Assembly: GCF_014204795.1 (NCBI RefSeq)
Contig: NZ_JACHMB010000001.1
Span: forward strand, 9,312,501-9,376,500
Origin: Nonomuraea jabiensis
Lineage (GTDB): Bacteria; Actinomycetota; Actinomycetes; Streptosporangiales; Streptosporangiaceae
Direction of reading: 5' to 3'
Length of the DNA: 64,000 nucleotides
Shown here piece by piece: positions 52,476-60,937 of this stretch; within the stretch, counting starts at the first letter, position 1; each line of letters starts with the position of its first letter. The notes under the pieces are model-generated. The model was not told the DNA's origin and ran no database searches. It worked only from the letters and a program-made list of their open reading frames with translations. The translations under genes and the position numbers were made by a program.

Positions 52476-53461
52476 CGATGGTGAGAGACCTCGACACCCG
52501 CGGTGCGCAGCACTGCGAGACGACAGCTCTGGGGGTGCTGCTGCGGCACCAGGGCCTCGATCTGTCCGAGCCCATGCTCTTCGGCCTCGGCTCCGGTCTG
52601 TCCTTCATCTACTGGGACAGCAAGAACATGGGATTCCCGTTCCTCGGGGGCCGGGTCAAGCCGTTCGACCTCACCAGGAACCTGGCCGCCAGGCTCGGGC
52701 TGGAGCTCCTGGTCCAGGAGACCACCTCCCCGCGCAGGGCGTGGGAGAACGTGGCGGCGCCCATCGACGCCGGCCGCCCCGTCGGACTGCAGCTCGACAG
52801 CTACCACCTGGACTACTTCGGGTCGAAGGTGCACTTCGGCGGCCATGTCGTCGCCATGTACGGCTACGACGACCACGACGCCTACCTGGTGGACACCGAC
52901 CAGCAGGGCGGCGCGGTCTCCACCAGCCTGGCCACGCTCGCCCAGGCCAGGGCCGCGCGCGGCCCGATGGCCGCCAGGCACCGGTCCTTCACCCTCACCG
53001 CTCCGAAGAACCCGCCTTCCCCGCAGGGCCAGATCATTCCCGCCATCACGGCCTGCGCCGATGCCTTCCTCAACCCGCCCATCGCCAACGTGGGGCACCG
53101 CGGGATCGACAAGGCCGGCAAGCTGGTACGTACCTGGCTCCAGCGGACCGACAACCCGCGGCGGGACCTGCCGCAGGCCGCCCTCCTGATGGAGAAGGCC
53201 GGCACCGGCGGCGCCCTGTTCCGCAATCTCTACCGCGATTTCCTCGCCGAGTGCCTCCACCTGCTCGACAGCGGCCACCTGCGTACCGGCCACGGGCTGT
53301 ACGCCGAGGCAGCCACGCTGTGGACGGAAGCCGCGGCACTGATCACGAAGGCCGGTGAATCAGGCGAGGCGCAGTACCTCGACCAGGCGGGCACCGTACT
53401 TTGCGAGCTTTCACGCGTCGAGCGCGAGGCCATGCGGGCGCTGAGCCGCCTGGGGGAGTGA
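52472..53461 (+). CDS. BtrH N-terminal/DUF4872 protein (cysteine acyltransferase-like)
   Basis: 329 residues. The N-terminal half matches the BtrH fold: AQHCETTALGVLLRHQGLDLSEPMLFGLGSGLSFIYW with the candidate Cys, KVHFGGHVVAMYGYDDHDAYLVDTDQQG with the candidate His and Asp. The C-terminal half is the DUF4872 helical domain. BtrH transfers an acyl group from a carrier protein to butirosin; related proteins are seen in secondary-metabolite loci. No carrier protein is nearby, so the acyl donor here is unknown. Coupled to the MerR gene. Confidence 0.82.
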   Translation: MTMVRDLDTRGAQHCETTALGVLLRHQGLDLSEPMLFGLGSGLSFIYWDSKNMGFPFLGGRVKPFDLTRNLAARLGLELLVQETTSPRRAWENVAAPIDAGRPVGLQLDSYHLDYFGSKVHFGGHVVAMYGYDDHDAYLVDTDQQGGAVSTSLATLAQARAARGPMAARHRSFTLTAPKNPPSPQGQIIPAITACADAFLNPPIANVGHRGIDKAGKLVRTWLQRTDNPRRDLPQAALLMEKAGTGGALFRNLYRDFLAECLHLLDSGHLRTGHGLYAEAATLWTEAAALITKAGESGEAQYLDQAGTVLCELSRVEREAMRALSRLGE

Positions 53462-53472
53462 GACCCGCGGAC

Positions 53473-54894
53473 CTATGCCAGGAGGGACCAGCACGGGTTG
53501 CCGACGAGGGCGTCCAGGTCGGGATCCGTGTCCGCCGCCCAGGCCGCGTAGCCGTCGGGGCGGACCAGGATCGCGCCGGGCAGGCCGTCCACCGGCTGGA
53601 CGCGCGACGCGCCGAGGCCGGGCGGGAGGATCCCGGCCAGGTCGAGCAGGACGGGCCTGCCGGCCTGGAACAGCGACGGATCCACGCCGGCGACCCGGTG
53701 ACCGACCAGCGGGTGGTCGCCGGGCAGGTCGTAGGAGTGCGACAGCCCCGACATCAGGCCCGCCAGGTGCCTGTTGGCCTCGGGCAGGCGGATCAGGTCC
53801 GTGAAGACCTTGCGCAGCTCGATGGTGTCCTCGCTGGGCCGGGGAGTGGCGAAGACCCGCTGCGCCTGAGTGATGTGCAGGACCCAGGCCCCGGCCGGGT
53901 GCCGCTCGGCGTGGTAGGTGTCCAAGAGGTCCGCCGGGGCCCGGCCCCGTAGTACGGCGGCCAGCTTCCAGCCCAGGTTGAACGCGTCCTGAACGCCCAG
54001 GTTCAGCCCTTGCCCGCCGAAGGGCGGGTGGATGTGCGCGGCGTCGCCGGCGAAGAACACGTTGCCCACCCGGTAGCTGTCGATCTGCCGGGTGGCGTCG
54101 CTGAACCGCGAGGAGTTGTCCACGGCGGCCAGCACGGTCTGCTCGCCGTACACGGCGCGCAGCAGCTCGGCGATCTCCTCGAACGTGACCGGCCTGTCCC
54201 TGCTCGGCTCCTCCTCGCCCGCCGCCCCGCCGGTGAACCGGTAGCGGCCGCCGCCCAGCGGCACCAGCATGACCCAGCGGTCGTCGACCTCGCGCGTGAG
54301 CGTGCTGATGTGCCCGAGGGCCTTCGGGACGAGGTCGGACACCGACGACAGCCGCACGTCGGCCAGCACCGCCGTGTACGTCCCCGGCCTGCCGGGGAAC
54401 GGCACGCCGAGCAGCTTCCTGACCGTACTGTGCCCGCCGTCGCAGGCCACCAGGTAGCGGGCCTCGATCCGCCGGTCGCCGGCCGTCACGACCACGCCGC
54501 CGTCCGGCTGCTCCACCGCCGTCACCGCGCTCTCGCGCAGCACCTTGACCCCCAGCGCCGTAGCGCGCTCCTCCAGCACCTTCTCGATCTCCCCCTGCGG
54601 GATCGAGAGCGGGTACGGGTATGCGGTGTCCCACGCCGTGCAGTCGAGCGGTACGGGCAGCATCGCGAAGTGCCCGCCCGCCGGCTCGCGTGACAGCGCC
54701 CTGTCCTGCATCGGCTCCAGCAGGCCGCGCAGCTCGAGCAGCTCCTGGGTGCGCGGCTGGATCGTGCCGCCCTTGGTCTGCTCGATCCGGTACGGCAGCC
54801 GCTCCACCACCAGCACGTCCACGCCGCCCAGAGCCAGCTCGCAGGCCAGTGCCAGCCCGGTGGGCCCGGCGCCCGCGACGATCACTTCCGTCAT
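53473..54894 (-). CDS. FAD-dependent aromatic monooxygenase (PHBH/Rox type)
   Basis: 473 residues from the ATG at 54894 with GGGAGGA just upstream. EVIVAGAGPTGLALACELALGGVDVLVVER is the FAD Rossmann loop; LVACDGGHSTVRKLLGVPFPG is the DG motif; NVFFAGDAAHIHPPFGGQGLNLGVQDAFNLGWKLAAVLRGRA is the second FAD motif. The C-terminal thioredoxin-like tail ends GNPCWSLLA. Similar enzymes hydroxylate polyketides or rifamycins. Divergent from a TetR gene. Confidence 0.92.
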   Translation of the reverse strand: MTEVIVAGAGPTGLALACELALGGVDVLVVERLPYRIEQTKGGTIQPRTQELLELRGLLEPMQDRALSREPAGGHFAMLPVPLDCTAWDTAYPYPLSIPQGEIEKVLEERATALGVKVLRESAVTAVEQPDGGVVVTAGDRRIEARYLVACDGGHSTVRKLLGVPFPGRPGTYTAVLADVRLSSVSDLVPKALGHISTLTREVDDRWVMLVPLGGGRYRFTGGAAGEEEPSRDRPVTFEEIAELLRAVYGEQTVLAAVDNSSRFSDATRQIDSYRVGNVFFAGDAAHIHPPFGGQGLNLGVQDAFNLGWKLAAVLRGRAPADLLDTYHAERHPAGAWVLHITQAQRVFATPRPSEDTIELRKVFTDLIRLPEANRHLAGLMSGLSHSYDLPGDHPLVGHRVAGVDPSLFQAGRPVLLDLAGILPPGLGASRVQPVDGLPGAILVRPDGYAAWAADTDPDLDALVGNPCWSLLA

Positions 54895-54916
54895 CGTTCC
54901 TCCCGAAATCTCGCCT

Positions 54917-54969
54917 GAGTGCAAATGTATACCTCATGCGAGAAACGTACGAGTGCAGATTTTGATACC
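54917..54969. promoter_or_regulatory. Direct repeats in the TetR/monooxygenase intergenic region
   Basis: GAGTGCA-N5-ATACC at 54917-54933 and GAGTGCA-N7-ATACC at 54951-54969, in the 83-bp gap between divergent genes. Candidate operator pair, weakly supported. Confidence 0.35.
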
Positions 54970-54977
54970 GTTGCGGC

Positions 54978-55601
54978 ATGACAGGGCTGCGTGAACGCAA
55001 ACGGGCACGGACCCATGCCGCCATCTCGGAAGCCGCCATCACGCTCTTCCTCGAGCGCGGGTTCGACCAGGTGTCGGTGGCGGAGGTGGCGGAGGCGGCC
55101 GAAGTGTCGAAGCGGACCCTGTTCGCGTACTTCCCCGCCAAGGAGGACCTCGTCGTCCACCGCTTCGCCGACCACGAGACCGAGGCGGGCCGCGTGGTGC
55201 GCGCCCGCCCGGCGGGGGTCGGGCCGCTGGTGGCCCTGCGCGACCACTTCCTGGACGGCCTGCGCGACCGCGACCCGATCACCGGCCTCAACGACGTCCC
55301 GGAGATCCTCGCGCTCATCCGCATGATCACGGATACCCCGGCGCTGCGGGCGAGGGCGACCCGCTTCCAGGAGGGTTCGGAACGGGCGCTCGCGGAGGCG
55401 CTCCAGGACACCGCCGGCGTCCCCGCCCTGACCGCGCGCCTGGCGGCCACCCAGGTGGTGGGCGTGCACTGGCTGTTGTCGCTGGACAACTCCGGTGCGC
55501 TGGCCGGCGGCCAGACCGCCGACGAGCGCTATCCGCAGGCGGTCGCCGACGCCGAACACGCCTTCACCTTGCTGTCCGAGGGGCTGGCCGGGCACGTATA
55601 G
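54978..55601 (+). CDS. TetR-family regulator
   Basis: 207 residues. RTHAAISEAAITLFLERGFDQVSVAEVAEAAEVSKRTLFAYFPAKEDLVVHRF is the helix-turn-helix, then an MftR-like helical domain. Divergent from the FAD monooxygenase, so a likely local repressor. Its last codons lie inside a 20-bp tandem repeat that also supplies the stop codon. Confidence 0.92.
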   Translation: MTGLRERKRARTHAAISEAAITLFLERGFDQVSVAEVAEAAEVSKRTLFAYFPAKEDLVVHRFADHETEAGRVVRARPAGVGPLVALRDHFLDGLRDRDPITGLNDVPEILALIRMITDTPALRARATRFQEGSERALAEALQDTAGVPALTARLAATQVVGVHWLLSLDNSGALAGGQTADERYPQAVADAEHAFTLLSEGLAGHV

Positions 55602-55629
55602 GGCTGGCCGGGCATGTATAGGGCTGGCT
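55581..55629 (+). repeat. 20-bp tandem repeat at the end of the TetR gene
   Basis: GGGCTGGCCGGGCACGTATA, then the same with one change (CAT for CAC), then a partial third unit. The first unit encodes the C-terminus and contributes TA of the stop codon, completed by the next unit. Confidence 0.85.
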
Positions 55630-55671
55630 GCGCGGGCGCGCCGGGCGGAAGCGGGATGCTACGTGGCGAGG

Positions 55672-56865
55672 TTACGTGGCGATGTGCTCCGGACGGACGC
55701 CCATGCCGATGAAACGGCCCAGGAGGTGGCGCAGCGGCGGCAGCGTCCGGAACGCCGTGAAGATCGGGGGCACGTGCTGGGTGGTGTCGTCGCCCAGGTC
55801 CTTGGGGTAGAGGTCGCGCAGGATGCCGAGCTGGAAGGCCTGGGTGATCCTCGCGGCGCGTTCTCTTCGTGACTGCACCCGGGCCAGGTCGGCGTCCTGC
55901 GGTCTGCCGCCTCGGGCGAGAAGCGGGCCCAGCAGGTTGGCGGTGGCCACCGCGTCCTGCACGGCCAGGTTGATGCCCACGCCGCCCGCGGGGGACATGG
56001 CGTGCGCGGCGTCGCCGATGCACAGCAGCCCTGGCCGGTGCCACCGCGGCAGCCGGTCCACGCGGACGCTCAGGTGGTGCACCGCCTCCCAGTCGTGGAG
56101 GTGGTCCACGCGGTCGCGCAGGGCGGGCGCCAGGTGCGCCACCCGCTCCCGGAACGCCGCCAGCCCGGCGGCCTTGAGCTCGTCGAAGGCGGCCGCCGGG
56201 ATCGCGTAGGCCAGCTGCCAGTAGTCACCACGGTCGATGGAGATCAGTGCCCCCTTGCCGCCCTGGAAGAAGGGCACCTGGTCCTGTGGGCGGCGGGGCA
56301 GGTGGAACCAGAGCACGTCCATGGGGGGCGAGGCGCTGACGGGGGTGAGGCCGGCGCGGGCCCGTACGGTGGAGTGGCGGCCGTCGGCGCCGATCACCAG
56401 GTCGGCCCGTACCTCCACGGGGCCGTCGGCGGTGTCGGCCAGGACGCCGGTCACCCGTCCCTGGTCGGTGAGGAGTTCGGTGGCCTGGGCGCGGCGCAGG
56501 AGGCGGAAGGAGGGGTAGGCCGTGGCCTTGCCGGCCAGGAAGTCCAGCACGTCCCATTGCGGCATGAACGCGATGTAGGGGCAGCGCACGTTCAACCGGC
56601 TGAAGTCGGCGAAGGTGACGTCCTGGCCGCCCATGTTGACCGCCACCTGGGGCATCTTGGTGTGCGGGAGGTCCAGGAACTCCTCGATCCAGCCCAGCTC
56701 GGCGATCAGTTGCAGGGTGGAGGGGTGGACGGTGTCGCCGCGGAAGTCGCGCAGGAAGTCCGCGTGCTTTTCCAGCACGATCACCTCCACGCCCTGGCGG
56801 GCCAGCAGTAACCCGGCCATCATGCCCGCGGGGCCGCCCCCGACGACACAGCACTGTGCGCGCAT
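55672..56865 (-). CDS. FAD-dependent monooxygenase (PHBH-like)
   Basis: 397 residues. MRAQCCVVGGGPAGMMAGLLLARQGVEVIVLEKHADFLRDFRGDTVHPSTLQLI is the FAD loop and following arginine-rich motif; ADLVIGADGRHSTVRARAGL is the DG motif; PGLLCIGDAAHAMSPAGGVGINLAVQDAVATANLL is the GD motif. No thioredoxin-like tail, so different from the neighbour at 53473. Likely hydroxylates an aromatic compound. It starts one base after the stop of the TetR gene at 56867, so it forms an operon with that regulator. Confidence 0.9.
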   Translation of the reverse strand: MRAQCCVVGGGPAGMMAGLLLARQGVEVIVLEKHADFLRDFRGDTVHPSTLQLIAELGWIEEFLDLPHTKMPQVAVNMGGQDVTFADFSRLNVRCPYIAFMPQWDVLDFLAGKATAYPSFRLLRRAQATELLTDQGRVTGVLADTADGPVEVRADLVIGADGRHSTVRARAGLTPVSASPPMDVLWFHLPRRPQDQVPFFQGGKGALISIDRGDYWQLAYAIPAAAFDELKAAGLAAFRERVAHLAPALRDRVDHLHDWEAVHHLSVRVDRLPRWHRPGLLCIGDAAHAMSPAGGVGINLAVQDAVATANLLGPLLARGGRPQDADLARVQSRRERAARITQAFQLGILRDLYPKDLGDDTTQHVPPIFTAFRTLPPLRHLLGRFIGMGVRPEHIAT

Positions 56866-56866
56866 C

Positions 56867-57421
56867 TCATCCTTCTTCCGGAAACAGCAGCCCGACCAGG
56901 GCCGCGATGTCGATGGGGGTGCCCAGCCGCCGGTTGACGGCGACGGTGGCGAACAGGGTCCTGGCGGCCATGACCGTGTCGTGCGGGCGGAGTTCGCCGG
57001 TATCGATGCGTTCGAGCAGGAAGTCGCCGATGAGCCGCTGGCCCTCGCTCACCAGCGTCGCCAGCGGTCCGCGGGCCTGGGCGGAGCTGAAGAACACCGC
57101 CATCAGCTCGGCGTTGTCGGCGAGCAGCCGGTCGAACGCCTCCAGCAACTCGGTCAGCACCTCGGGAGCCGGCCGCGAGTCGTCCTGCTCCGCCCGCAAC
57201 TCCCGCAGGCGGGGCAGGAAGCCCCGCTCCGACAGCAGCGTCTCCACCATCGCCTCTTTGCTGTCGAAGTAGCGATACAGCAGGCCCGGTGTCACCTCGG
57301 CGGCCTGGGCCACGTCCTTGACCGTGGCCCCGTCCACGCCCTTGTCGGCGAACACGCGCAAGGCTGCGTCCAGCAGTTGCTCCCGGCGCCATGCCGCCTG
57401 CTCGCTTCGCGTCCTGGCCAT
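56867..57421 (-). CDS. TetR-family regulator
   Basis: 184 residues from the ATG at 57421. ARTRSEQAAWRREQLLDAALRVFADKGVDGATVKDVAQAAEVTPGLLYRYFDSKEAMVETLL is the helix-turn-helix. First gene of an operon with the FAD monooxygenase downstream; a near-perfect palindrome lies 14 bp upstream, suggesting autoregulation. Confidence 0.92.
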   Translation of the reverse strand: MARTRSEQAAWRREQLLDAALRVFADKGVDGATVKDVAQAAEVTPGLLYRYFDSKEAMVETLLSERGFLPRLRELRAEQDDSRPAPEVLTELLEAFDRLLADNAELMAVFFSSAQARGPLATLVSEGQRLIGDFLLERIDTGELRPHDTVMAARTLFATVAVNRRLGTPIDIAALVGLLFPEEG

Positions 57422-57434
57422 GACCCACCTCATT

Positions 57435-57450
57435 GAGTAAACGTTTATTC
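57435..57450. promoter_or_regulatory. TetR operator palindrome
   Basis: GAGTAAACGTTTATTC: 16-bp palindrome with one mismatch, just upstream of the TetR start. TAAACGTTTA-type cores are common TetR operators. Confidence 0.65.
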
Positions 57451-57505
57451 ATCGTAGCATGAGTGAGTGGTCCACCACCGCCGCGCGGGGGCTCCTGCTG
57501 GTCGC

Positions 57506-57997
57506 CTACGGTCGCTGCACCGGGCAGCTTCGGGGGCCGAGGTCCTGGCCGGCGCCGACGACGGTGACCTGGGCGGGGGTTTGCGGCGCCCAGGCGGCGG
57601 CCGTGCACACGATCTGGTCGACGGCCAGTGCGGACAGTTCGCCGGCCGGAGTGGACAGGGTCACCACCACGTGGCCGTCCGGCCCGGCGGTCACCGAGAA
57701 CGGGCCGGCTTCGGGCGGGACGTCGGTGGTGATCCCGCGCGACCGTTCCTCCTCGGTGGGTTCGGCTGCCAGCAGCGCGAGCGCGTCCGCTTGGGACAAT
57801 CGGAAACCGGGCCGCGTCACCGCGCTGAGCCGGCCGTTCTTCACCAGGAAGAGGGCGATCTTCAAGGATCGTGCGACGCCTCCGCTCGGCGGGTTGCCGG
57901 CGGAGATGGCCTCGCTGGGTTGCACGCCGCAGCCGCCCGCGGCGAGGAGCGATACGAGGCCCGCGGCGAGCACGTGGCGGGCGAGCCCGGTTCTCAC
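57506..57997 (-). CDS. Lipoprotein associated with a two-component system
   Basis: 163 residues from a GTG overlapping the kinase stop by 4 bp. The signal peptide LARHVLAAGLVSLLAAGGCG ends in a lipobox Cys, so the mature protein is anchored outside the membrane. The rest (KIALFLVKNGRLSAVTRPGFRLSQADALALLAAEPTEEERSRGITTDVPPEAGPFSVTAGPDGHVVVTLSTPAGELSALAVDQIVCTAAA) resembles the GerMN-like lipoproteins found next to actinobacterial sensor kinases. Probably modulates the kinase. Confidence 0.85.
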   Translation of the reverse strand: MRTGLARHVLAAGLVSLLAAGGCGVQPSEAISAGNPPSGGVARSLKIALFLVKNGRLSAVTRPGFRLSQADALALLAAEPTEEERSRGITTDVPPEAGPFSVTAGPDGHVVVTLSTPAGELSALAVDQIVCTAAAWAPQTPAQVTVVGAGQDLGPRSCPVQRP

Positions 57998-59469
57998 TCG
58001 GCGCCTCCGTCCTGATCGTGTGTCCGGCGTGGCAGGCGCAGCGTGAACACGGCGCCGCCGTCCGGGGCGTTGGTGACGGTGAGATCGCCTTGGTGCAGGC
58101 GCGCGTTCTCCCGCGCGATGGCCAGGCCGAGCCCGCTGCCCTCGGACCTGGCCCGGGCCGCGCTGGCCTTGTAGAACCGGTCGAACACGTGCGGCAGCAC
58201 CGCTTCGTCCAGCCCCGGCCCGTGGTCGCGGACCTCGAGAGCGATCAGGTGCGCGTCGGCGGTAAGCCGTACCGACACCGGTGGCTCGCCGTGCCGCAGG
58301 GCGTTGCCGACCAGGTTCGCGAGGATGACGTCCACTCGGCGCGGGTCCAGCCGCGCCGTCACCGCGGGTGGCAGCTCGGTCTGCACCTGCTCCGACCAGC
58401 CCCGCGTACGCAGGGTCGCGCCCACCAGCTCTGCCACGTCGACCTCGTTCAGCGCGAGGGCCGCGACGCCCGAGTCGAACCTGCTGATCTCGATGAGGTC
58501 GTTCACCAGCCCCGTGAGGTTGAGCGTCTCCTGGCTGACCAGCCTGGCGGCCCTGCCTGCGGGCTCGGGCAGGTCGGCCGCCTCCTCGTCGAGGACGTCG
58601 GCGACCGCGGTGAGGGCGGCCAGCGGGGTGCGCAGCTCGTGGGACACGTCGGCCACGAACCGGCGGGCGTCGGCCTCCATCTCGCGCAGCTGCTTGACGT
58701 GCCGTTCCAGCTCCGCGGCGGTGTTGTTGAACGTGCGTGCCACGTCGGCCAGCTCGTCGGAGCCGCTGACCTCGATCCTGGTCCGCAGCTCGCCCTCGCC
58801 CAGCAGGCGTGCCGCCCGGCCGAGCTCGCGCACCGGGCGCAGCACGCCACGGGTGGCCAGCAACGCGAGGACGATCGCGAACGTCAGAGCCACCCCGCCG
58901 ATGCCCCAGGCACGTGCGGCGAGCCCGTCGATGCTGCTCTGCTCGGCGATCAGGCTGCGCGCGGCGTAGACCTCGATACCCGACGCCCGCGCCGGCCGAT
59001 CCGGCTCGTCGATCAGCAACGGCGTGCCGATGATCAGCCAGGGCGTGTCGTCCCAGACCACGCGTTGCCACGCGATCTCGCCGTCGGCCACCTTCCGCCG
59101 CAACTCCGGTGAAATCACCCCGAGATCCGGAGCCAGCACCCTCCCGCCCGGCCGCCAGCCCCCCGGCGGGGCGGTCGGCGAGTGCGTCTCGCCGTAAATG
59201 GCGACCGCGAACTCCACGGTGTTCCGGTCGGGCACGACGGCGGCGATGTCGCCGAGCTCGTCCTGGTCCGGCGTCGCACTCCGCAACGGGAAGACGTCCT
59301 TCAGACGGCTTCTCACGGTCTCCACCGTGGCGTCCTGGGTCCTCTGCAGGATGTCGTTGCGGGCCTGGACGTAGATCCCGCCGGCCACCGCCGCCGTGGT
59401 GACCACACACACCAGCGTGAACGCGAACAGCAGCCGCGCACGCAGCCCCAGGCTCGGCCGAGGTGTCAT
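57994..59469 (-). CDS. Sensor histidine kinase
   Basis: 491 residues from the ATG at 59469. First membrane segment LLFAFTLVCVVTTAAVAGGIYV, an extracellular domain of about 140 residues, second membrane segment WGIGGVALTFAIVLALLATRG, then HAMP (LRPVRELGRAARLLGEGELRTRI). HisKA has the phospho-acceptor His in FVADVSHELRTPLAALTAV, and the HATPase_c domain carries NLVGNALRHG, DHGPGLD and GSGLGLAIAR. The layout resembles CseC/AfsQ2-type envelope sensors. Middle gene of an RR-HK-lipoprotein operon; 7 bp after the response regulator. Confidence 0.93.
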   Translation of the reverse strand: MTPRPSLGLRARLLFAFTLVCVVTTAAVAGGIYVQARNDILQRTQDATVETVRSRLKDVFPLRSATPDQDELGDIAAVVPDRNTVEFAVAIYGETHSPTAPPGGWRPGGRVLAPDLGVISPELRRKVADGEIAWQRVVWDDTPWLIIGTPLLIDEPDRPARASGIEVYAARSLIAEQSSIDGLAARAWGIGGVALTFAIVLALLATRGVLRPVRELGRAARLLGEGELRTRIEVSGSDELADVARTFNNTAAELERHVKQLREMEADARRFVADVSHELRTPLAALTAVADVLDEEAADLPEPAGRAARLVSQETLNLTGLVNDLIEISRFDSGVAALALNEVDVAELVGATLRTRGWSEQVQTELPPAVTARLDPRRVDVILANLVGNALRHGEPPVSVRLTADAHLIALEVRDHGPGLDEAVLPHVFDRFYKASAARARSEGSGLGLAIARENARLHQGDLTVTNAPDGGAVFTLRLPRRTHDQDGGAE

Positions 59470-59476
59470 GGGCGGC

Positions 59477-60163
59477 TCACACCGGCCCGAACCGGTACCC
59501 GAACCCACGCACCGTCTGCACGTAGACGGGCGCCGTCGAATCGTCCTCGATCTTCGCGCGCAACCGCTGCACGCACGCGTCCACGAGACGCGAGTCGCCG
59601 AAATATCCGTGCTCCCACACCGACTCCAGCAGCTGCTGGCGGCTGTGCACCCGGCCCGGTGTGCCGGAGAGTTCGAGCAGCAGGCGCAGCTCGGTCGGGG
59701 CGAGGCTGACCGGCACGCCGCGGTTGGCGACCACCAGCCCGGCCCGATCGATGGTCAGGTCCCCGTGCCGCTCCAGCTCCGCCTGGTCCCGGCCGATCCG
59801 CCGGAGCACCGCGCGGATGCGGGCCTCGAGCACCCTGGGCTGCACCGGCTTGACCACGTAGTCGTCGGCGCCCGCCTCCAACCCCGCCACCACGTCGATG
59901 TCGTCGCCGCGCGCGGTCAACATGATGATCGGCACCTCACCGATGGCACGGATGCGCCGGCAGACCTCGAACCCGTCCATCCCGGGCAGCATCAGGTCGA
60001 GCACGACGACGTCGGGAAGGTCCATCCGCAGCCGCTCCAGCCCCTGCTCGCCGGACTCCACCGCGCGCACCGCGTGCCCGTGCCGGGTCAGGGCCAGCTC
60101 AAGGCCCTCCCGCACGGCCGGATCGTCCTCGATCAACAACACTCGTGACACGCCGCGTATCAC
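59477..60163 (-). CDS. OmpR-family response regulator
   Basis: 228 residues from a GTG at 60163 with ACGGAG upstream (a GTG at 60151 is the alternative). The receiver domain has LLIEDDP, the phosphorylated Asp in VVVLDLMLPGMDGFEVC and the Lys in DDYVVKPVQP. The winged helix (DLTIDRAGLVVANRGVPVSLAPTELRLLLELSGTPGRVHSRQQLLESVWEHG...VQRLRAKIEDD...VRGFGYRFG) is of the OmpR/PhoB type. Divergent from a VanY-like gene, with OmpR-type direct repeats between, so it probably activates that gene and its own operon. Confidence 0.93.
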   Translation of the reverse strand: MIRGVSRVLLIEDDPAVREGLELALTRHGHAVRAVESGEQGLERLRMDLPDVVVLDLMLPGMDGFEVCRRIRAIGEVPIIMLTARGDDIDVVAGLEAGADDYVVKPVQPRVLEARIRAVLRRIGRDQAELERHGDLTIDRAGLVVANRGVPVSLAPTELRLLLELSGTPGRVHSRQQLLESVWEHGYFGDSRLVDACVQRLRAKIEDDSTAPVYVQTVRGFGYRFGPV

Positions 60164-60238
60164 AGCACGCTCCGTAACTAGCCCGTCGGTCAACCCCATC
60201 CACTGTCGACCGGCCGTGTCCCCGGCTCGTCCGCGTCG

Positions 60239-60305
60239 TGTCATGGTTGTGTCACGGTCGCGGCGACGGTCCCATCGCCCCGGCCGCCGTCGACAAACCA
60301 TGACA
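60239..60305. promoter_or_regulatory. Response-regulator binding repeats
   Basis: TGTCATGGT and TGTCACGGT in direct repeat with 11-bp spacing (60239-60258), and the inverse AACCATGACA at 60296-60305. Eleven-base spacing on one face of DNA is typical for OmpR-type dimers. Lies in the 186-bp gap between the regulator and the carboxypeptidase. Confidence 0.55.
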
Positions 60306-60349
60306 TGCGGCGGACAGCCCGCGCACATTCGGCGCCAATCGTAGTCGCC

Positions 60350-60901
60350 ATGAACGAACCACGCACGATCCCACCTCGGCCCCGCGACCGGCTGTATGCC
60401 GTGGTCACGCTGGTGCTCGCCGTGGTCCTGCTGCCCGCGGCGCTCGCCCGCCATCCCGGTCGCGCCCGCGAAGTGGCCTGCCGCTGGGCGTTACGGATGC
60501 GATTCCCGGCCGAGGATCTCACCGGGCTCACCGACGGCGCCCTGGCGGCGTTCACCGCGGCGCGCACCGACGCCCTCTGGCGTCACGGCCAGCTCATCGG
60601 CCTCACGTCGGGATACCGCGACCCCGTTGTCCAGCAACGGATGTTCGACGAGGAGGTGCGCCGCTCCGGCTCCCCGTCCTCGGCGCGGATGCTCGTCCTG
60701 CCACCGGCGGAATCCAACCACGTCAAGGGCATCGCGCTGGACGTGCGCCCCCACGAAGGCGCGCGCTGGCTCGAGGAGCACGGCGCCCGCTACGACCTGT
60801 ACCGGATGTACGACAACGAGTGGTGGCACTTCGAGTATCGCCCGGAACGCGGCGGCAGGCCACCACGCCGACGCCCCCACCCCGGCGTGGGCCGGCTGTA
60901 G
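60350..60901 (+). CDS. VanY-like D,D-carboxypeptidase (peptidase M15)
   Basis: 183 residues from the ATG at 60350. One N-terminal membrane segment (RLYAVVTLVLAVVLLPAALA) anchors an outside catalytic domain. Zinc motifs: SNHVKGIALDV (SxHxxGxAxD) and EWWHFEY (ExxWH). It would cleave the terminal D-Ala from peptidoglycan pentapeptides, which also lowers glycopeptide binding; a VanY enzyme of this plan is known from a glycopeptide-producing Nonomuraea. Divergent from a two-component operon, which suggests inducible cell-wall remodelling. Confidence 0.85.
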   Translation: MNEPRTIPPRPRDRLYAVVTLVLAVVLLPAALARHPGRAREVACRWALRMRFPAEDLTGLTDGALAAFTAARTDALWRHGQLIGLTSGYRDPVVQQRMFDEEVRRSGSPSSARMLVLPPAESNHVKGIALDVRPHEGARWLEEHGARYDLYRMYDNEWWHFEYRPERGGRPPRRRPHPGVGRL

Positions 60902-60937
60902 CCCAGGTTCGGGTCCGTTCGGAGAGGGGTCAGGGGT

